Source: Mycolicibacterium hippocampi | Lineage (GTDB): Bacteria; Actinomycetota; Actinomycetes; Mycobacteriales; Mycobacteriaceae | DNA: 64,000 nt | Direction of reading: 5' to 3' | NCBI RefSeq assembly: GCF_010723735.1 | Contig: NZ_BLLB01000002.1 | Location: 4,402,001 to 4,466,000 of the forward strand | Position numbers and translations under genes: made by a program | Notes under the pieces: model-generated | What the model was told of the DNA's origin: nothing | Seen by the model: only the letters and a program-made list of their open reading frames with translations | The model's database searches: none | In this document: positions 15,923 to 25,500 of the stretch, one piece after another | How the letters are laid out: each line of letters starts with the position of its first letter | Position numbering within the stretch: the first letter of the stretch is position 1

Positions 15923-16308
15923 TTGTGGCAGGTGTTCGCGATACGCGCCATCGTCTGGGCTTTCTCCTGACCCTCCGGCGTGTCCCACTGTTCGTCGATC
16001 TTGTTCTGCCAATGCGGATTCTCGGACAGCAGCCGTGCCAGCTCCTGTTGTCTCTGCTCTACCGACATCACCACGAAGTCCTGCAGCTTCTGCTGAGCGG
16101 CGGGACGGTTGTCGAGTTCGGCAGCGGCCTTCGGCGCTTCGGTGCGCACGGCCGCATACAACTGGTCGCAGTTGCACGTCGTCTGGATCAGCGGGCCATT
16201 GCCCGGTTGCGCAACAGCCACATCCGGCAACGCCAGCAACGGTAGGACGATCGCGGCACTGCCTGCAACCAGCAGTCTTGACGCAAATCTTGAAAACACG
16301 GTTTCCAC
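15916..16308 (-). CDS. Hemophore-like secreted protein
   Basis: 130 residues. A signal peptide with hydrophobic core LLVAGSAAIVLPLLALPDVAVA precedes the mature helical domain. Cysteines in TTCNCDQLY and in the terminal NTCHNY are placed as in the mycobacterial hemophore-related family (small exported four-helix proteins; some, such as Rv0203, bind heme). Heme binding here is inferred only. It is convergent with the two-component system and lies just downstream of the mycobactin operon on the same strand. No IdeR-like box was found ahead of it. It is not a CFP2 homologue, although it occupies roughly the Rv2376c position. Confidence 0.72.
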   Translation of the reverse strand: METVFSRFASRLLVAGSAAIVLPLLALPDVAVAQPGNGPLIQTTCNCDQLYAAVRTEAPKAAAELDNRPAAQQKLQDFVVMSVEQRQQELARLLSENPHWQNKIDEQWDTPEGQEKAQTMARIANTCHNY

Positions 16309-16477
16309 CTTTCGACGCGTGCTCAGCCCACCGCGGTGTTGCGGTCGCCAGATCAGTGCATCAGGCGGACTGTTTGGTCAGCGCTAGCGTGCTCGTGGCG
16401 GCCGAGCGTGCGTGAAATGCCGGCAATTGCGGCGCGCCGCCGTGCAAACGCGCGCGTTCGCGGGGCAGACCGGAGTG

Positions 16478-16693
16478 CTACGGACCGGACATCGCCTCAC
16501 GCAGGCTGCGCGGGCGCAGGTCGGTCCAGGTCTCCTCGACCCAGGCCAGGCAGTCGGCGCGGGTGCTCTCCCCGAACACCACCCGCCAGCCGGCCGGGAC
16601 GTCAACGAACGTCGGCCACAGGCTGTACTGCTCCTCGTCGTTGACCAGCACGTAGAACGTGCCGTTCTCGTCATCGAACGGGTTGGTGCTCAT
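16478..16693 (-). CDS. mbtH: MbtH-like protein
   Basis: 71 residues starting MSTNPFDDENGTFYVLVND. It carries the MbtH family signature: EEQYSLWPTFVDVPAGWRVVFG and RADCLAWVEETWTDLRPRSLR. MbtH proteins bind adenylation domains of nonribosomal peptide synthetases and are needed for their solubility or activity, here MbtB, MbtE or MbtF. The ATG at 16693 has a good site (GAGGAG) and lies inside the end of mbtG, overlapping it by 23 bases. It is the last gene of the mbt operon. Confidence 0.96.
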   Translation of the reverse strand: MSTNPFDDENGTFYVLVNDEEQYSLWPTFVDVPAGWRVVFGESTRADCLAWVEETWTDLRPRSLREAMSGP

Positions 16694-17987
16694 CTGTTCT
16701 CCTCGTCGATCGGGTCGAATGGTCCGGTGCCGCATCGGGGTATCGGCTCCCCAGCACGCGGTCGGACAGCAGCCCCAGACAGCTCAGGTTCGGGAATCCG
16801 GGGCCCTGGGTCAGACCGGCCAGGCCGGGCAGGAACAGTTTGGGCTCGACACCGCAGACGGCGAGGTCGTGACCGATCGACTCCTGCAGCGCGTCCCCGG
16901 TCAGCGGCCGCCGCAGTCCCAGTTCGAGCAGATCACGGGCATCCTGGCTGAACAGCGGCAGAAACCACATCGAGTCGGCGCCCGAGCCGTCGATGACGAG
17001 GTCGAACCCGTGCACCGTCTCCAGACGCTCGCCCCCGCGATCGGTGCTCAGCGTCAACCGGATCCGCTCCTCGCGTGCGACGGCGTGGGCGACCCGGCCG
17101 CGCAGGTGCCGGATCCGGTCGTCGGCGAGCAGCGCGTCCTGCACCCTGGCCGAGAAAACCCCGCGGTCGGTGCGGGCCAGCGCATCCCGGCGCTCGGCCA
17201 TCGTCAGGCTCGACCAGTCGGTCGGGTCCGAGAACAGCGTGTTCTCGAAGAAACCCTCGCCGCGGGTGAACAGGGTGACCTGCGGGGAGATCACCGTGAT
17301 GGTCGAAACACGATGTCGGAAGAGCTCGTTGAGCATGGAGGCAGCCGTCTCGCCGCCGCCGATGACGGCGACCCGTTCGGCGACGATGAGTTCGTTGCGC
17401 GCGGCATGCTGCCAGAACTGTGCGATCGACAGCACGCGCGAATCGTGCGGCAGGATGGAGCGCTGCGCCTGGCCGGGGCCGGTGATCATCACGCCGTCGG
17501 CGTGCACCGTCTGCCCGCCGGTGGCCAGCGCCCAGCGCTGACCGTCCACCGAGATGCGTTCCACCTCACCGGTGATCACCGACATCGCCACCCTGTCGGC
17601 GACCCAGCGCAGATAGCGACTCCAGCCCCAGTGCGTCGGTGCCGGACGTCCGCGGTCCACCCATTCGGCAAACTGGGCGCTGGCGATCAGATAGGACTGC
17701 CAGCTGTGCCGGGTCATCCGTTCGTCGAGTTCAGCGTTGCGCCGCGGGACGAGCGACGAGCGGTACGGGAACCCGACGTCCTTCTCCGGGCTGGTCCCCA
17801 GGCGGTGCTGGCCGTCGGTCCAGCCGCCGACGGCCTGCCAGTTGGCTGCGACGGTGCTGCGCTCGATCGCCACGACGTCGGGGACGTCGACGCCCATGTC
17901 CCGCAACACGGCGGCTTTCGCGGCGACGGCGACGGCTTTGGGGCCGGCGCCGATGACGGCGAGCGTTTGTCCGGCGGCCGCGTTCAC
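16671..17987 (-). CDS. mbtG: L-lysine N6-monooxygenase MbtG
   Basis: FAD- and NADPH-dependent enzyme that hydroxylates the side-chain nitrogen of lysine to build the hydroxamate groups of mycobactin. 438 residues. The N-terminal FAD site is AVIGAGPKAVAVAAKAA, and the NADPH site is VAVIGGGETAASMLNEL around residue 210. The end has GLGLLSDRVLGSRYP. It starts at GTG 17987 and overlaps the mbtF stop by 4 bases (GTGA). The order mbtF-mbtG-mbtH is that of M. tuberculosis. Confidence 0.95.
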   Translation of the reverse strand: MNAAAGQTLAVIGAGPKAVAVAAKAAVLRDMGVDVPDVVAIERSTVAANWQAVGGWTDGQHRLGTSPEKDVGFPYRSSLVPRRNAELDERMTRHSWQSYLIASAQFAEWVDRGRPAPTHWGWSRYLRWVADRVAMSVITGEVERISVDGQRWALATGGQTVHADGVMITGPGQAQRSILPHDSRVLSIAQFWQHAARNELIVAERVAVIGGGETAASMLNELFRHRVSTITVISPQVTLFTRGEGFFENTLFSDPTDWSSLTMAERRDALARTDRGVFSARVQDALLADDRIRHLRGRVAHAVAREERIRLTLSTDRGGERLETVHGFDLVIDGSGADSMWFLPLFSQDARDLLELGLRRPLTGDALQESIGHDLAVCGVEPKLFLPGLAGLTQGPGFPNLSCLGLLSDRVLGSRYPDAAPDHSTRSTRRTDEHQPVR

Positions 17988-20900
17988 AGTGCCTCCCCGA
18001 GGATGATGACGGCGCGCCGCCAGTGGTCGGTGAGACTCTCGACGTCCTCGATGCTCGACAACCGGTCACTCCACCGCCAGCTGGTGCGCAGCTGGGGGCC
18101 CTCAGGGCTGCCGTGGACGACCGAGATGACGTCAAACGTATAGCGCAGTGGCAGTTCGGGTTCCGGTGAGATCGGCATCAGCCCGTTGAGGCTGCTGTCG
18201 GTGACCAGCGACCACTCGGTGGCGGTCTGGTCCGCGCTCAGGTCGTAGCGGCCGATGTAATTGAACTCCACCTGGGGACCGGGGAGGCGTGCCAGGTCCC
18301 CGTCCGGTCCGCCGTTTGGGGGGTAACGCAACAGCCCGTAGTCCATTCCCCGGTTCGGCACGGCGGCCAGCTGGTCGGTGACCGCCCGCAACAGGGTCCG
18401 GGCCGCTGCCGGATTGCGCTCCGCGGCAGCGACGTCGATCGCCGCCTCCCCCGCTCCGAGCCGCACCGGGAACACCGAGGTGAACCATCCGACGGTGGCC
18501 GACGTGTCGACCGAACCCGCAGGACCCGAGACCACCGCGTCCTCCCTACCGTGCCCTTCGAGGGCGATCAGCGCCCCGTGGTGTGCCGGTTGGCCGCGGG
18601 CCACCCGCGACGACGCGATGGTGATCGTGAGCGCGGTGAGCAGGAAGTTCCGCATCTCGATGCCCGCACTGTCCAACCGGCTGAGGATGTTTCGGGTGGT
18701 GGCGGGGTCGGTGAGGATATCGGTCAGGTGCAGCGACGCCCAGGTGTCCCGCGCCGGGTCGGGCAACCGGCTGCCGAGCACCGGGTCGGGGGCGGTCAGC
18801 TGCCGGACCCAGTAGTCACGTTGTCCGGCGACTTCCGCTGAGCGGCTTCGTTGTGCGAGCAGTGCGGTCCACTGCCGGTAGGTGGTGTATTCGCCGGCCT
18901 GCCCGGGGGTGGCGCCGGCCTCGATCTCGACAGCCAGCTGCATCAGCGCCCCGAGAACGACGTACCAGGACACCACGTCGGTCGCCAGGTGGTGCACGCA
19001 CAGCATCAGCACCGGCGGTTGCGCGTCGAACCAGACGGCCTGCACCATCGAACCGTCGGCCGGATCGATACGGTCCAGTGCGGCAACAGCTTCGGCTGCG
19101 ACGACGTCCTGCAAACCTTCTGGTCCGACATTCACCCGGGTCAGCACGTCGCCGGCTGCGACGGCACCGGGGGGACGCGTGGCGAGTCGGTACCCACCGG
19201 TGGTGGTGTCGAGGACCGAGCGCAGCATGTCGTGGCGGTCCAGCAGCGCCTGCAGGATCTGTTCGAGGCGGCCTGCGGGTATATCGGACGGCAGCGCGAT
19301 CAGCACATTCTGGGTGAACCGGCGGAAGTTGCCGTGCTCGTAGAGCCACGACATGATCGGCGCGGGGGTGACCGTCCCGTACCGGCCGGGGGTCACCGGG
19401 GCGGGCTCGGGTTCCGAGACGCCGGAGTCGATCGCCGCTGCGAGCTCACGGATATTGGTGCATTCCAACATCAATCGGGCCCGCATCTCGATACCGCGAC
19501 GGCGGGCCGCCTGTACCGTCGTCAACGCCACGATGCTGTCCAGCCCCATCTCCAGAAAATCGGTGGTCACCGCGACCTGGGCACCGTCGAGCACCTCGGT
19601 GAGCAGCTCGACCAGGGCGGCCTCGGTCGGGGTCTGCGGCAGCGACGACGGCCCTTCCGATTCCGGCGAGTCCACGGTGATCGCCGCCAGGGCGGCTTCG
19701 TCTATCTTGCCGTGCGAGGTCAACGGCAGCTCGTCGACCACGATGATCTCCTGGGGCACCATGTAGCGCGGCAGCCGTGCCGCCAGCCACGCCCGCAGTT
19801 CGGTGATCACCGGCGGCTGTGCTCCCCCGGTGACGTAGGCGCTCAGCCGCGGTCCCCGGCTGCGTGCCCGCGGGGTGACGTGGGCGTCGCGCACGTCGGG
19901 ATGGCTCTGCAGCACAGCAGCGATCTCGCCCGGCTCGACCCGGAAGCCCCGGATCTTGACCTGGTCGTCGGCTCGGCCGAGGAACTGCAGACCGCCGTCG
20001 GCGCCGCGGCGCACCACATCACCGGTGCGGTACATCCGGGATCCCACCGTGAACGGATCGGCGACGAAGCGGCCCGCCGTCTCGGCAGCCCGACCGAGAT
20101 AGCCGCGGGTGAGCTGACCGCCGGACAGGTACAGCTCACCGGTGACCCCGTCGGGCACCGGGCGCAGCCACGCGTCGAGCACGTGCGCGCAGGTGGTCGC
20201 GGTCGGGCGTCCGATCGAGGGCCGCTCGTGGGAATCGATGGCGGCGACCACCGCCTCGACGGTCGTCTCGGTCGGTCCGTAACAGTTGAACGCGGTCATC
20301 CCGGTGCGGGCGCATTCCTCGCCGAGCAGGCGCCAGGTCGCGAGGTTGACCGCCTCGCCGCCGAGCGCGAGCACCGCGAGCGGCACGGTGCTGAGCAATC
20401 CGACGTCGTGCAGCTGCGCGAACATCGACGGTGTGGTGTCGAGCATGTCGATGCCGTAGCGGCCGATGGTCTGCACCAGGGCTTCGGCGTCGCGCTGGAC
20501 GTCGTCGCCGACGATGTGCACCGAATGGCCGTCGAGCAACGCAGCCAGCGGCTGCCAGGCGGCGTCGAACGTGAACGACCAGGCGTGGGCGACCCGCAGC
20601 GGCCGTCTGACCCGCTCGGCCGCGGGTCGCAGGACGTGCTCGACGTGGTCGTGGGCGTAGCCCAGCACGGCGCCATGGGTGCCCACCACCCCTTTGGGCC
20701 TGCCCGTGGTGCCGGACGTGAACACCACGTAGGCCGCCTGCGCCGCGGGCACCTCCGCCGGCCGGTAGTCCCGCGGCGGCTCCGGGTACGACGACGCGGA
20801 CGCGGCGACGAACGCGTCGTCGATCACCACCCGCGCACCGGACTGCTCGAGGATGTCGCCGACCCGCTCGGCGGGCATCGCCGGGTCGAGCGGCACGATC

Positions 20901-22522
20901 ATCGCCCCGGCCTTCAGCACGCCCAGCATCGCGACGACGTAATCCGGACCCCGGGAGAGCATCACGGCGACCGCCGTCTCGCGCTGCACGCCGACGTCGA
21001 GCAGCGCCGCGGCCACCCGGTCGGCGGCCTCGTCGAGCTCCCGGTAGGTCAGCGCGCCGCCGTCCCACGTCAGCGCCTGCGAACCCAGCCGGCCGCCCGC
21101 CACCTCGGTGAACCTGGTGTGCACACCGGTGACCGACCACCCACCGGACGAGGTCGGCGCCGGGGGCGGGTCGCTCTCGGCAGGTAGCAGCACACCGACG
21201 TCGCGAAGCGGCCTGTCCCAGTGACTGATCAGCCGCTGCGCGGTGTGCAGCACGCGCCGACCGAGCTCATCAGGCGGCAACAGCCCCAGGGCGCCGTCGA
21301 GCACCTCGACGAACACCGTGAGCTCCTCCCCCGCCAGGTGCGCCGCGATCGTCACCGGGAAGTGCGACAAGCTCTCCAATGCCGCCGGGATGAAGGTGGC
21401 GCCGTTGGCCGGGAACTCGGCGGTGCCCACCACCCCGCCCGGTGGGAAGTTCTCGTAGACCAGCAGCGTGTCGAACATCTCGCCGATGCCGGCGAGCGCG
21501 CGCATCTCGGAATGGCTGAGATAGCTGTGCTCGCGCAGCGCCGCGGCGTCGCGTTGCAGCGCCACACACTGACTGCGTGTGGAGGCGGCAGGGTCCAGCC
21601 GCACCCGCAGGGGCACTGTGTTGATGAACAGCCCGACCATCCGTTCCACGCCGGCGAGCTCACCGGGACGGCCGGACACCGTCACACCGAACGTCACGTC
21701 GTCGCGATCGGTGATCACCGACACCACAGTGGCCCAAGCCATCTGAATGAGCGTGTTCACGGTGACGCCACGGGTCCGGGCCGCCTCGACCAGCTCCCGG
21801 GTGGCCGCCGCGTCGAGCGTGACCTCGGTGAGCTTCGGGCGACCCGCGGGGGGCGCAGTCGACGTCAGCGCCGGGGTCAGCAGCGTCGGTGCGTCCACAC
21901 CGTCGAGGTGGCGCCGCCACACCTGGCGGCTGAGGTCCTGGTCGCGCTGGGCGAGCCAGCCGATGTAGTCGCGGTAGGGTCGCGGCGGTTCCGGCAGCGC
22001 GGACACGTCCCCGCCGGCGCGGTACAACGTGACGAGCTCACCCATGAACAGCGGCAGCGACCAACCGTCGATGACGATGTGGTGGGCGGTCACCACGAAC
22101 CGCCAGCGCGCCGGCGATTCGATGAGCAGGAACCGGATGACCGGCCCGCGGGCGAGGTCGAACGCCGTTGCCCGCTCAGCGGATTCGATGGCCTCTACGC
22201 CCTCGTCGGAGTCCACCGTGACGTGCCGCCACGGCAGCTCGACCCGGCTGGGAATGACCTGGACCGCGCGGCTCAGGTTGCCCTGGACGAAGCTGGCCCT
22301 CAGGTTGGCGTGGCGCGCCAGCAGCGCTGCGGTGCACTGCCGCAGCAGCTCCACGTCGAGCGAGCCCGTGACATCGGCGGCCATCGCGATGAGGTACGGG
22401 TCGGCGTCACCGGTGGTGCCCTCGGTCAGTGTGGCCATGGAGAACAGGCCCTGCTGCAGCGGGCTCAACGCCAGCACATCCTCGATGGCCGGCGGTTGCA
22501 CCTGCGGTTGTGTCTGCGTCAT
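17984..22522 (-). CDS. mbtF: Mycobactin nonribosomal peptide synthetase MbtF (C-A-PCP-E)
   Basis: 1512 residues from ATG 22522 (MTQTQPQVQPPAIEDVLALSP). Visible domains in order: condensation (HHIVIDGWS at about 147), adenylation (FTSGTTGRPKG at about 604), carrier protein (GLDSIVAL at about 994) and a C-terminal epimerisation-type condensation domain (HHLATDVVSW at about 1179). MbtF adds the terminal N6-hydroxylysine that cyclises to the caprolactam of mycobactin. The longer open frame to 22861 is a shadow over mbtE. The start overlaps the mbtE stop (ATGA). Slightly longer than the M. tuberculosis protein as I recall it. Confidence 0.94.
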   Translation of the reverse strand: MTQTQPQVQPPAIEDVLALSPLQQGLFSMATLTEGTTGDADPYLIAMAADVTGSLDVELLRQCTAALLARHANLRASFVQGNLSRAVQVIPSRVELPWRHVTVDSDEGVEAIESAERATAFDLARGPVIRFLLIESPARWRFVVTAHHIVIDGWSLPLFMGELVTLYRAGGDVSALPEPPRPYRDYIGWLAQRDQDLSRQVWRRHLDGVDAPTLLTPALTSTAPPAGRPKLTEVTLDAAATRELVEAARTRGVTVNTLIQMAWATVVSVITDRDDVTFGVTVSGRPGELAGVERMVGLFINTVPLRVRLDPAASTRSQCVALQRDAAALREHSYLSHSEMRALAGIGEMFDTLLVYENFPPGGVVGTAEFPANGATFIPAALESLSHFPVTIAAHLAGEELTVFVEVLDGALGLLPPDELGRRVLHTAQRLISHWDRPLRDVGVLLPAESDPPPAPTSSGGWSVTGVHTRFTEVAGGRLGSQALTWDGGALTYRELDEAADRVAAALLDVGVQRETAVAVMLSRGPDYVVAMLGVLKAGAMIVPLDPAMPAERVGDILEQSGARVVIDDAFVAASASSYPEPPRDYRPAEVPAAQAAYVVFTSGTTGRPKGVVGTHGAVLGYAHDHVEHVLRPAAERVRRPLRVAHAWSFTFDAAWQPLAALLDGHSVHIVGDDVQRDAEALVQTIGRYGIDMLDTTPSMFAQLHDVGLLSTVPLAVLALGGEAVNLATWRLLGEECARTGMTAFNCYGPTETTVEAVVAAIDSHERPSIGRPTATTCAHVLDAWLRPVPDGVTGELYLSGGQLTRGYLGRAAETAGRFVADPFTVGSRMYRTGDVVRRGADGGLQFLGRADDQVKIRGFRVEPGEIAAVLQSHPDVRDAHVTPRARSRGPRLSAYVTGGAQPPVITELRAWLAARLPRYMVPQEIIVVDELPLTSHGKIDEAALAAITVDSPESEGPSSLPQTPTEAALVELLTEVLDGAQVAVTTDFLEMGLDSIVALTTVQAARRRGIEMRARLMLECTNIRELAAAIDSGVSEPEPAPVTPGRYGTVTPAPIMSWLYEHGNFRRFTQNVLIALPSDIPAGRLEQILQALLDRHDMLRSVLDTTTGGYRLATRPPGAVAAGDVLTRVNVGPEGLQDVVAAEAVAALDRIDPADGSMVQAVWFDAQPPVLMLCVHHLATDVVSWYVVLGALMQLAVEIEAGATPGQAGEYTTYRQWTALLAQRSRSAEVAGQRDYWVRQLTAPDPVLGSRLPDPARDTWASLHLTDILTDPATTRNILSRLDSAGIEMRNFLLTALTITIASSRVARGQPAHHGALIALEGHGREDAVVSGPAGSVDTSATVGWFTSVFPVRLGAGEAAIDVAAAERNPAAARTLLRAVTDQLAAVPNRGMDYGLLRYPPNGGPDGDLARLPGPQVEFNYIGRYDLSADQTATEWSLVTDSSLNGLMPISPEPELPLRYTFDVISVVHGSPEGPQLRTSWRWSDRLSSIEDVESLTDHWRRAVIILGEAL

Positions 22523-25500
22523 CCGGTGCTCCACGCCGCGGTCAGCTCCGAGAGTTCGTCCTCGGAAAGGCCCGAAGCCGACATCGGCGCGTGATGGGTG
22601 TCCTCGGCCACGACGGCCGATCCCCCGCCCGCGCCGCTGTCCACCGCGGCGGCCAGTTCGGCAACCGCGGGGTGCTCGAACACCATCCGCGCGGTCAGCT
22701 CCATCCCGGCGTCGCGGGCGCGGGCAGCCAGTTGCACCGCCAGCACACTGTCGCCGCCGAGACCGAAGAAGTCGTCGTGCCGCCCGACGTTCTCGGCGCC
22801 GAGCAGATCGGACAGCAGCTCCGCAAGCGCACGTTCGGTGTCGGTGCCCGGCGCCTCCCAAGCCACGTCCGGGGTGTCCGGCGGGATCTCGACGGCTGCC
22901 CCGGCGCGGATCTCGCCACCGACGATCTCCAGCCGGCCGTCGTCATCCCACCGGGCGCGATCCCCGGTGCGGTACAACCTCGCCCCGGGCACATTACGGA
23001 ATGGACCGGGCACCAGCCGAGCCGCCGGGTCGTCGGGTCGATGCCAGCAGGCGGCCGAGAACGGACCACCGGAGAGATACAGGTCGCCGAGCACCCCCAC
23101 CGGGACCGGGGTCAGGTCGGCGTCGAGCACATACACCTGCGCCGGGCCCGCGGCCGTGCTCCACTGCCCCAGGATCCGTTGTTGCTCCTCGGCTGCGAGG
23201 ATCTCGACGTCGCCCACGGTGCGGTCGGGATTCTCTGCGAACGCGGCGATGACCCGGCTCAACCAGCCGGCCAGACGCTCCACGGTCCGGCGGGTGTAGA
23301 GCTCCGGGCGGTAGATCAGATGCCCCCGGTAACCGGCCCGCTCGGCAGCGCCGTCGGATTCCTCTCCGGCCAGGAAGTTCACCGACAGGTCCGCCTGGGC
23401 GATATCGAAAGTCGGCTCCAGTGCCGTGAACTCGGTTTCGGCGTCGATGCGCTGACGCTGCGGCAGCTGCTCGCGGACATGCACGACCACCTGGAACAGC
23501 GGATTGCGCGCCAATGTCCGCGGAGGGTTGACCGCGTCCACGATCTGTTCGAACGGCAGATCCTGATTCGAGTAGGCCGACAGCGCCATGTCTCGGGCCC
23601 GCCGCAGCACATCACGCAGAGTAGGGTTGCCGCTCAAATCGTTTCGCAACACCACGAAGTTGACGAAGAACCCGACAAGGCGCTCCAGCTCGGTCTCCGA
23701 CCGGCCCGCCACCGGGGTTCCCAGCGGAACGTCGTCACCACCGCCGGCCTTGTACAGCACCACGGCCACCGCCGCCTGCAGCAACATGAACTCGGTGATG
23801 CCCAGATCTCGGCACAGCTCGGCCAGCTTGTCTCGTGTCTGCCCGTCGATGCTGAACTCGACAGCGTCCCCCTTGCCGCTGGGCAGCCTGGGACGGGCGA
23901 AGTCCAGAGGCAGCCCGGCCTCCACCGGGGCGCCCTCGAGCTGGCGGCTCCAGTACTCCCGCTGCGGTCCGACTATCCCTGCTTCTTCGTTCAGCAGATC
24001 TACCTGCCAGGCACCGTAATCGGTGTACTGCACCGGTAGCGGAGCCCAGTCCGGCTGCTTCCCGGCCTTTCTCGCGCGGTAGGCCGTGACCAGATCGGTG
24101 AACAGCACGCCGCCCGACCAGTGGTCTCCGGCGATGTGGTGGATCACCAGCGACAGCACGTGCTCACCGGTGCCTGATCTGCTGGCTCCGCCGTCGGCAA
24201 CACTGAGCACCGCCGCCCGGATCGGCCAGTCCCGCTCCAGATCGAAGGCATGTCGGCGTTCCTTCGCCAGCTCGTCGCGCAGCCATTCCTCGCCCGACCC
24301 GCGGGCCCGCCGCACCGCGACCTCGGCGGGCGGATTCACGACCTGGTAAGGGGTGCCATCGATCTCGCGGTAGGTCGTGCGCAGGATCGCGTGCCTGTCG
24401 ACCACGTCGCGGATCGCGGCGACGAATGCATCGACGTCCACCGGACCCGACAGCCGCGCAGCGAACGGGATGTTGTTGATCGGCGTGGGCCCCTCGATCC
24501 GGTAGCCGAACCAGGACCGCAGCTGCGACGACGACAGCGGTGCGGGACCGTCGTGTGACCTCGCGACCAGTCTCGGCCTCGCCGAACCGGTCTCACCGGC
24601 GGTCAGCGCGTCGATGTGGGTGGCCAGCCGCGCGACGGTGCCGAGCTCGAAGATGTCGCGCACCCCGACATCGACACCGAACCGGGACCGTAGCTCGGCC
24701 ACCAGCTTGGTCGCCAGCAACGAATGCCCGCCGAGGTCGAAGAACGAGTCGTCCGCACCGACCTGGTCGTGGCCGAGCAGGTCGGCGAACACGTCCGCGA
24801 GTTGCCGCTCGGTACCGGCGGCCGGCTCACGGAACTCGTTGTCCACCGACATCTCCGGCGCGGGCAGCGCTTCGCGGTCGATCTTGCCGTGCGCGGTGAT
24901 CGGGATCTCGTCGACGACGACGTAGCCGGCCGGTGTCATGTACTCGGGCAGTGCCGCCGCTACCCGGGCGCGAACCCGGTCGACGTCGACTGTCGTCCCG
25001 TCGGCTGGGGTCAGGTAACCGACCAGGCTCTTGCCGAGATGTGGCAGATCGCTGACGACGACAACGGCCTGCCCGACGCTGGGGTCGACCGTGATCGCGG
25101 CGGCGACGTCGCCGAGTTCGATGCGGAACCCGCGGATCTTGACCTGTTCGTCGGCGCGGCCGACGAACTCGAGGTCTCCGTCGGCGTTGCGGCGCGCCAG
25201 GTCCCCCGACCGGTACATCCGGGCACCCGGTGTGAACGGATCCGCAACGAACCTCTCGGCGGTCAGCCCGGGCCTGCGGTGGTAACCGCGGGCGACATGG
25301 GTTCCGCCGATGTAGATCTCGCCGATGGAGCCGACCGGCACCGATTGCAGTGCATCGTCGAGCAGGTGCAGCGTGGTGTTGATCTTGGGTTTGCCGATCG
25401 GGACGATGCGGGTGCCCTGCCTGCCCTCGACCTTGAAGCGCGACGCGTTGATCACGGTCTCGGTGGGCCCGTAGAAGTTGTGCAACAGCGCGTCGAAGGT

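Noticed and set aside
16309..16477. IdeR box ahead of the hemophore-like gene
   Set aside because: Scanning by eye gave no half-site close to TTAGGTTAG or CTAACCTAA.
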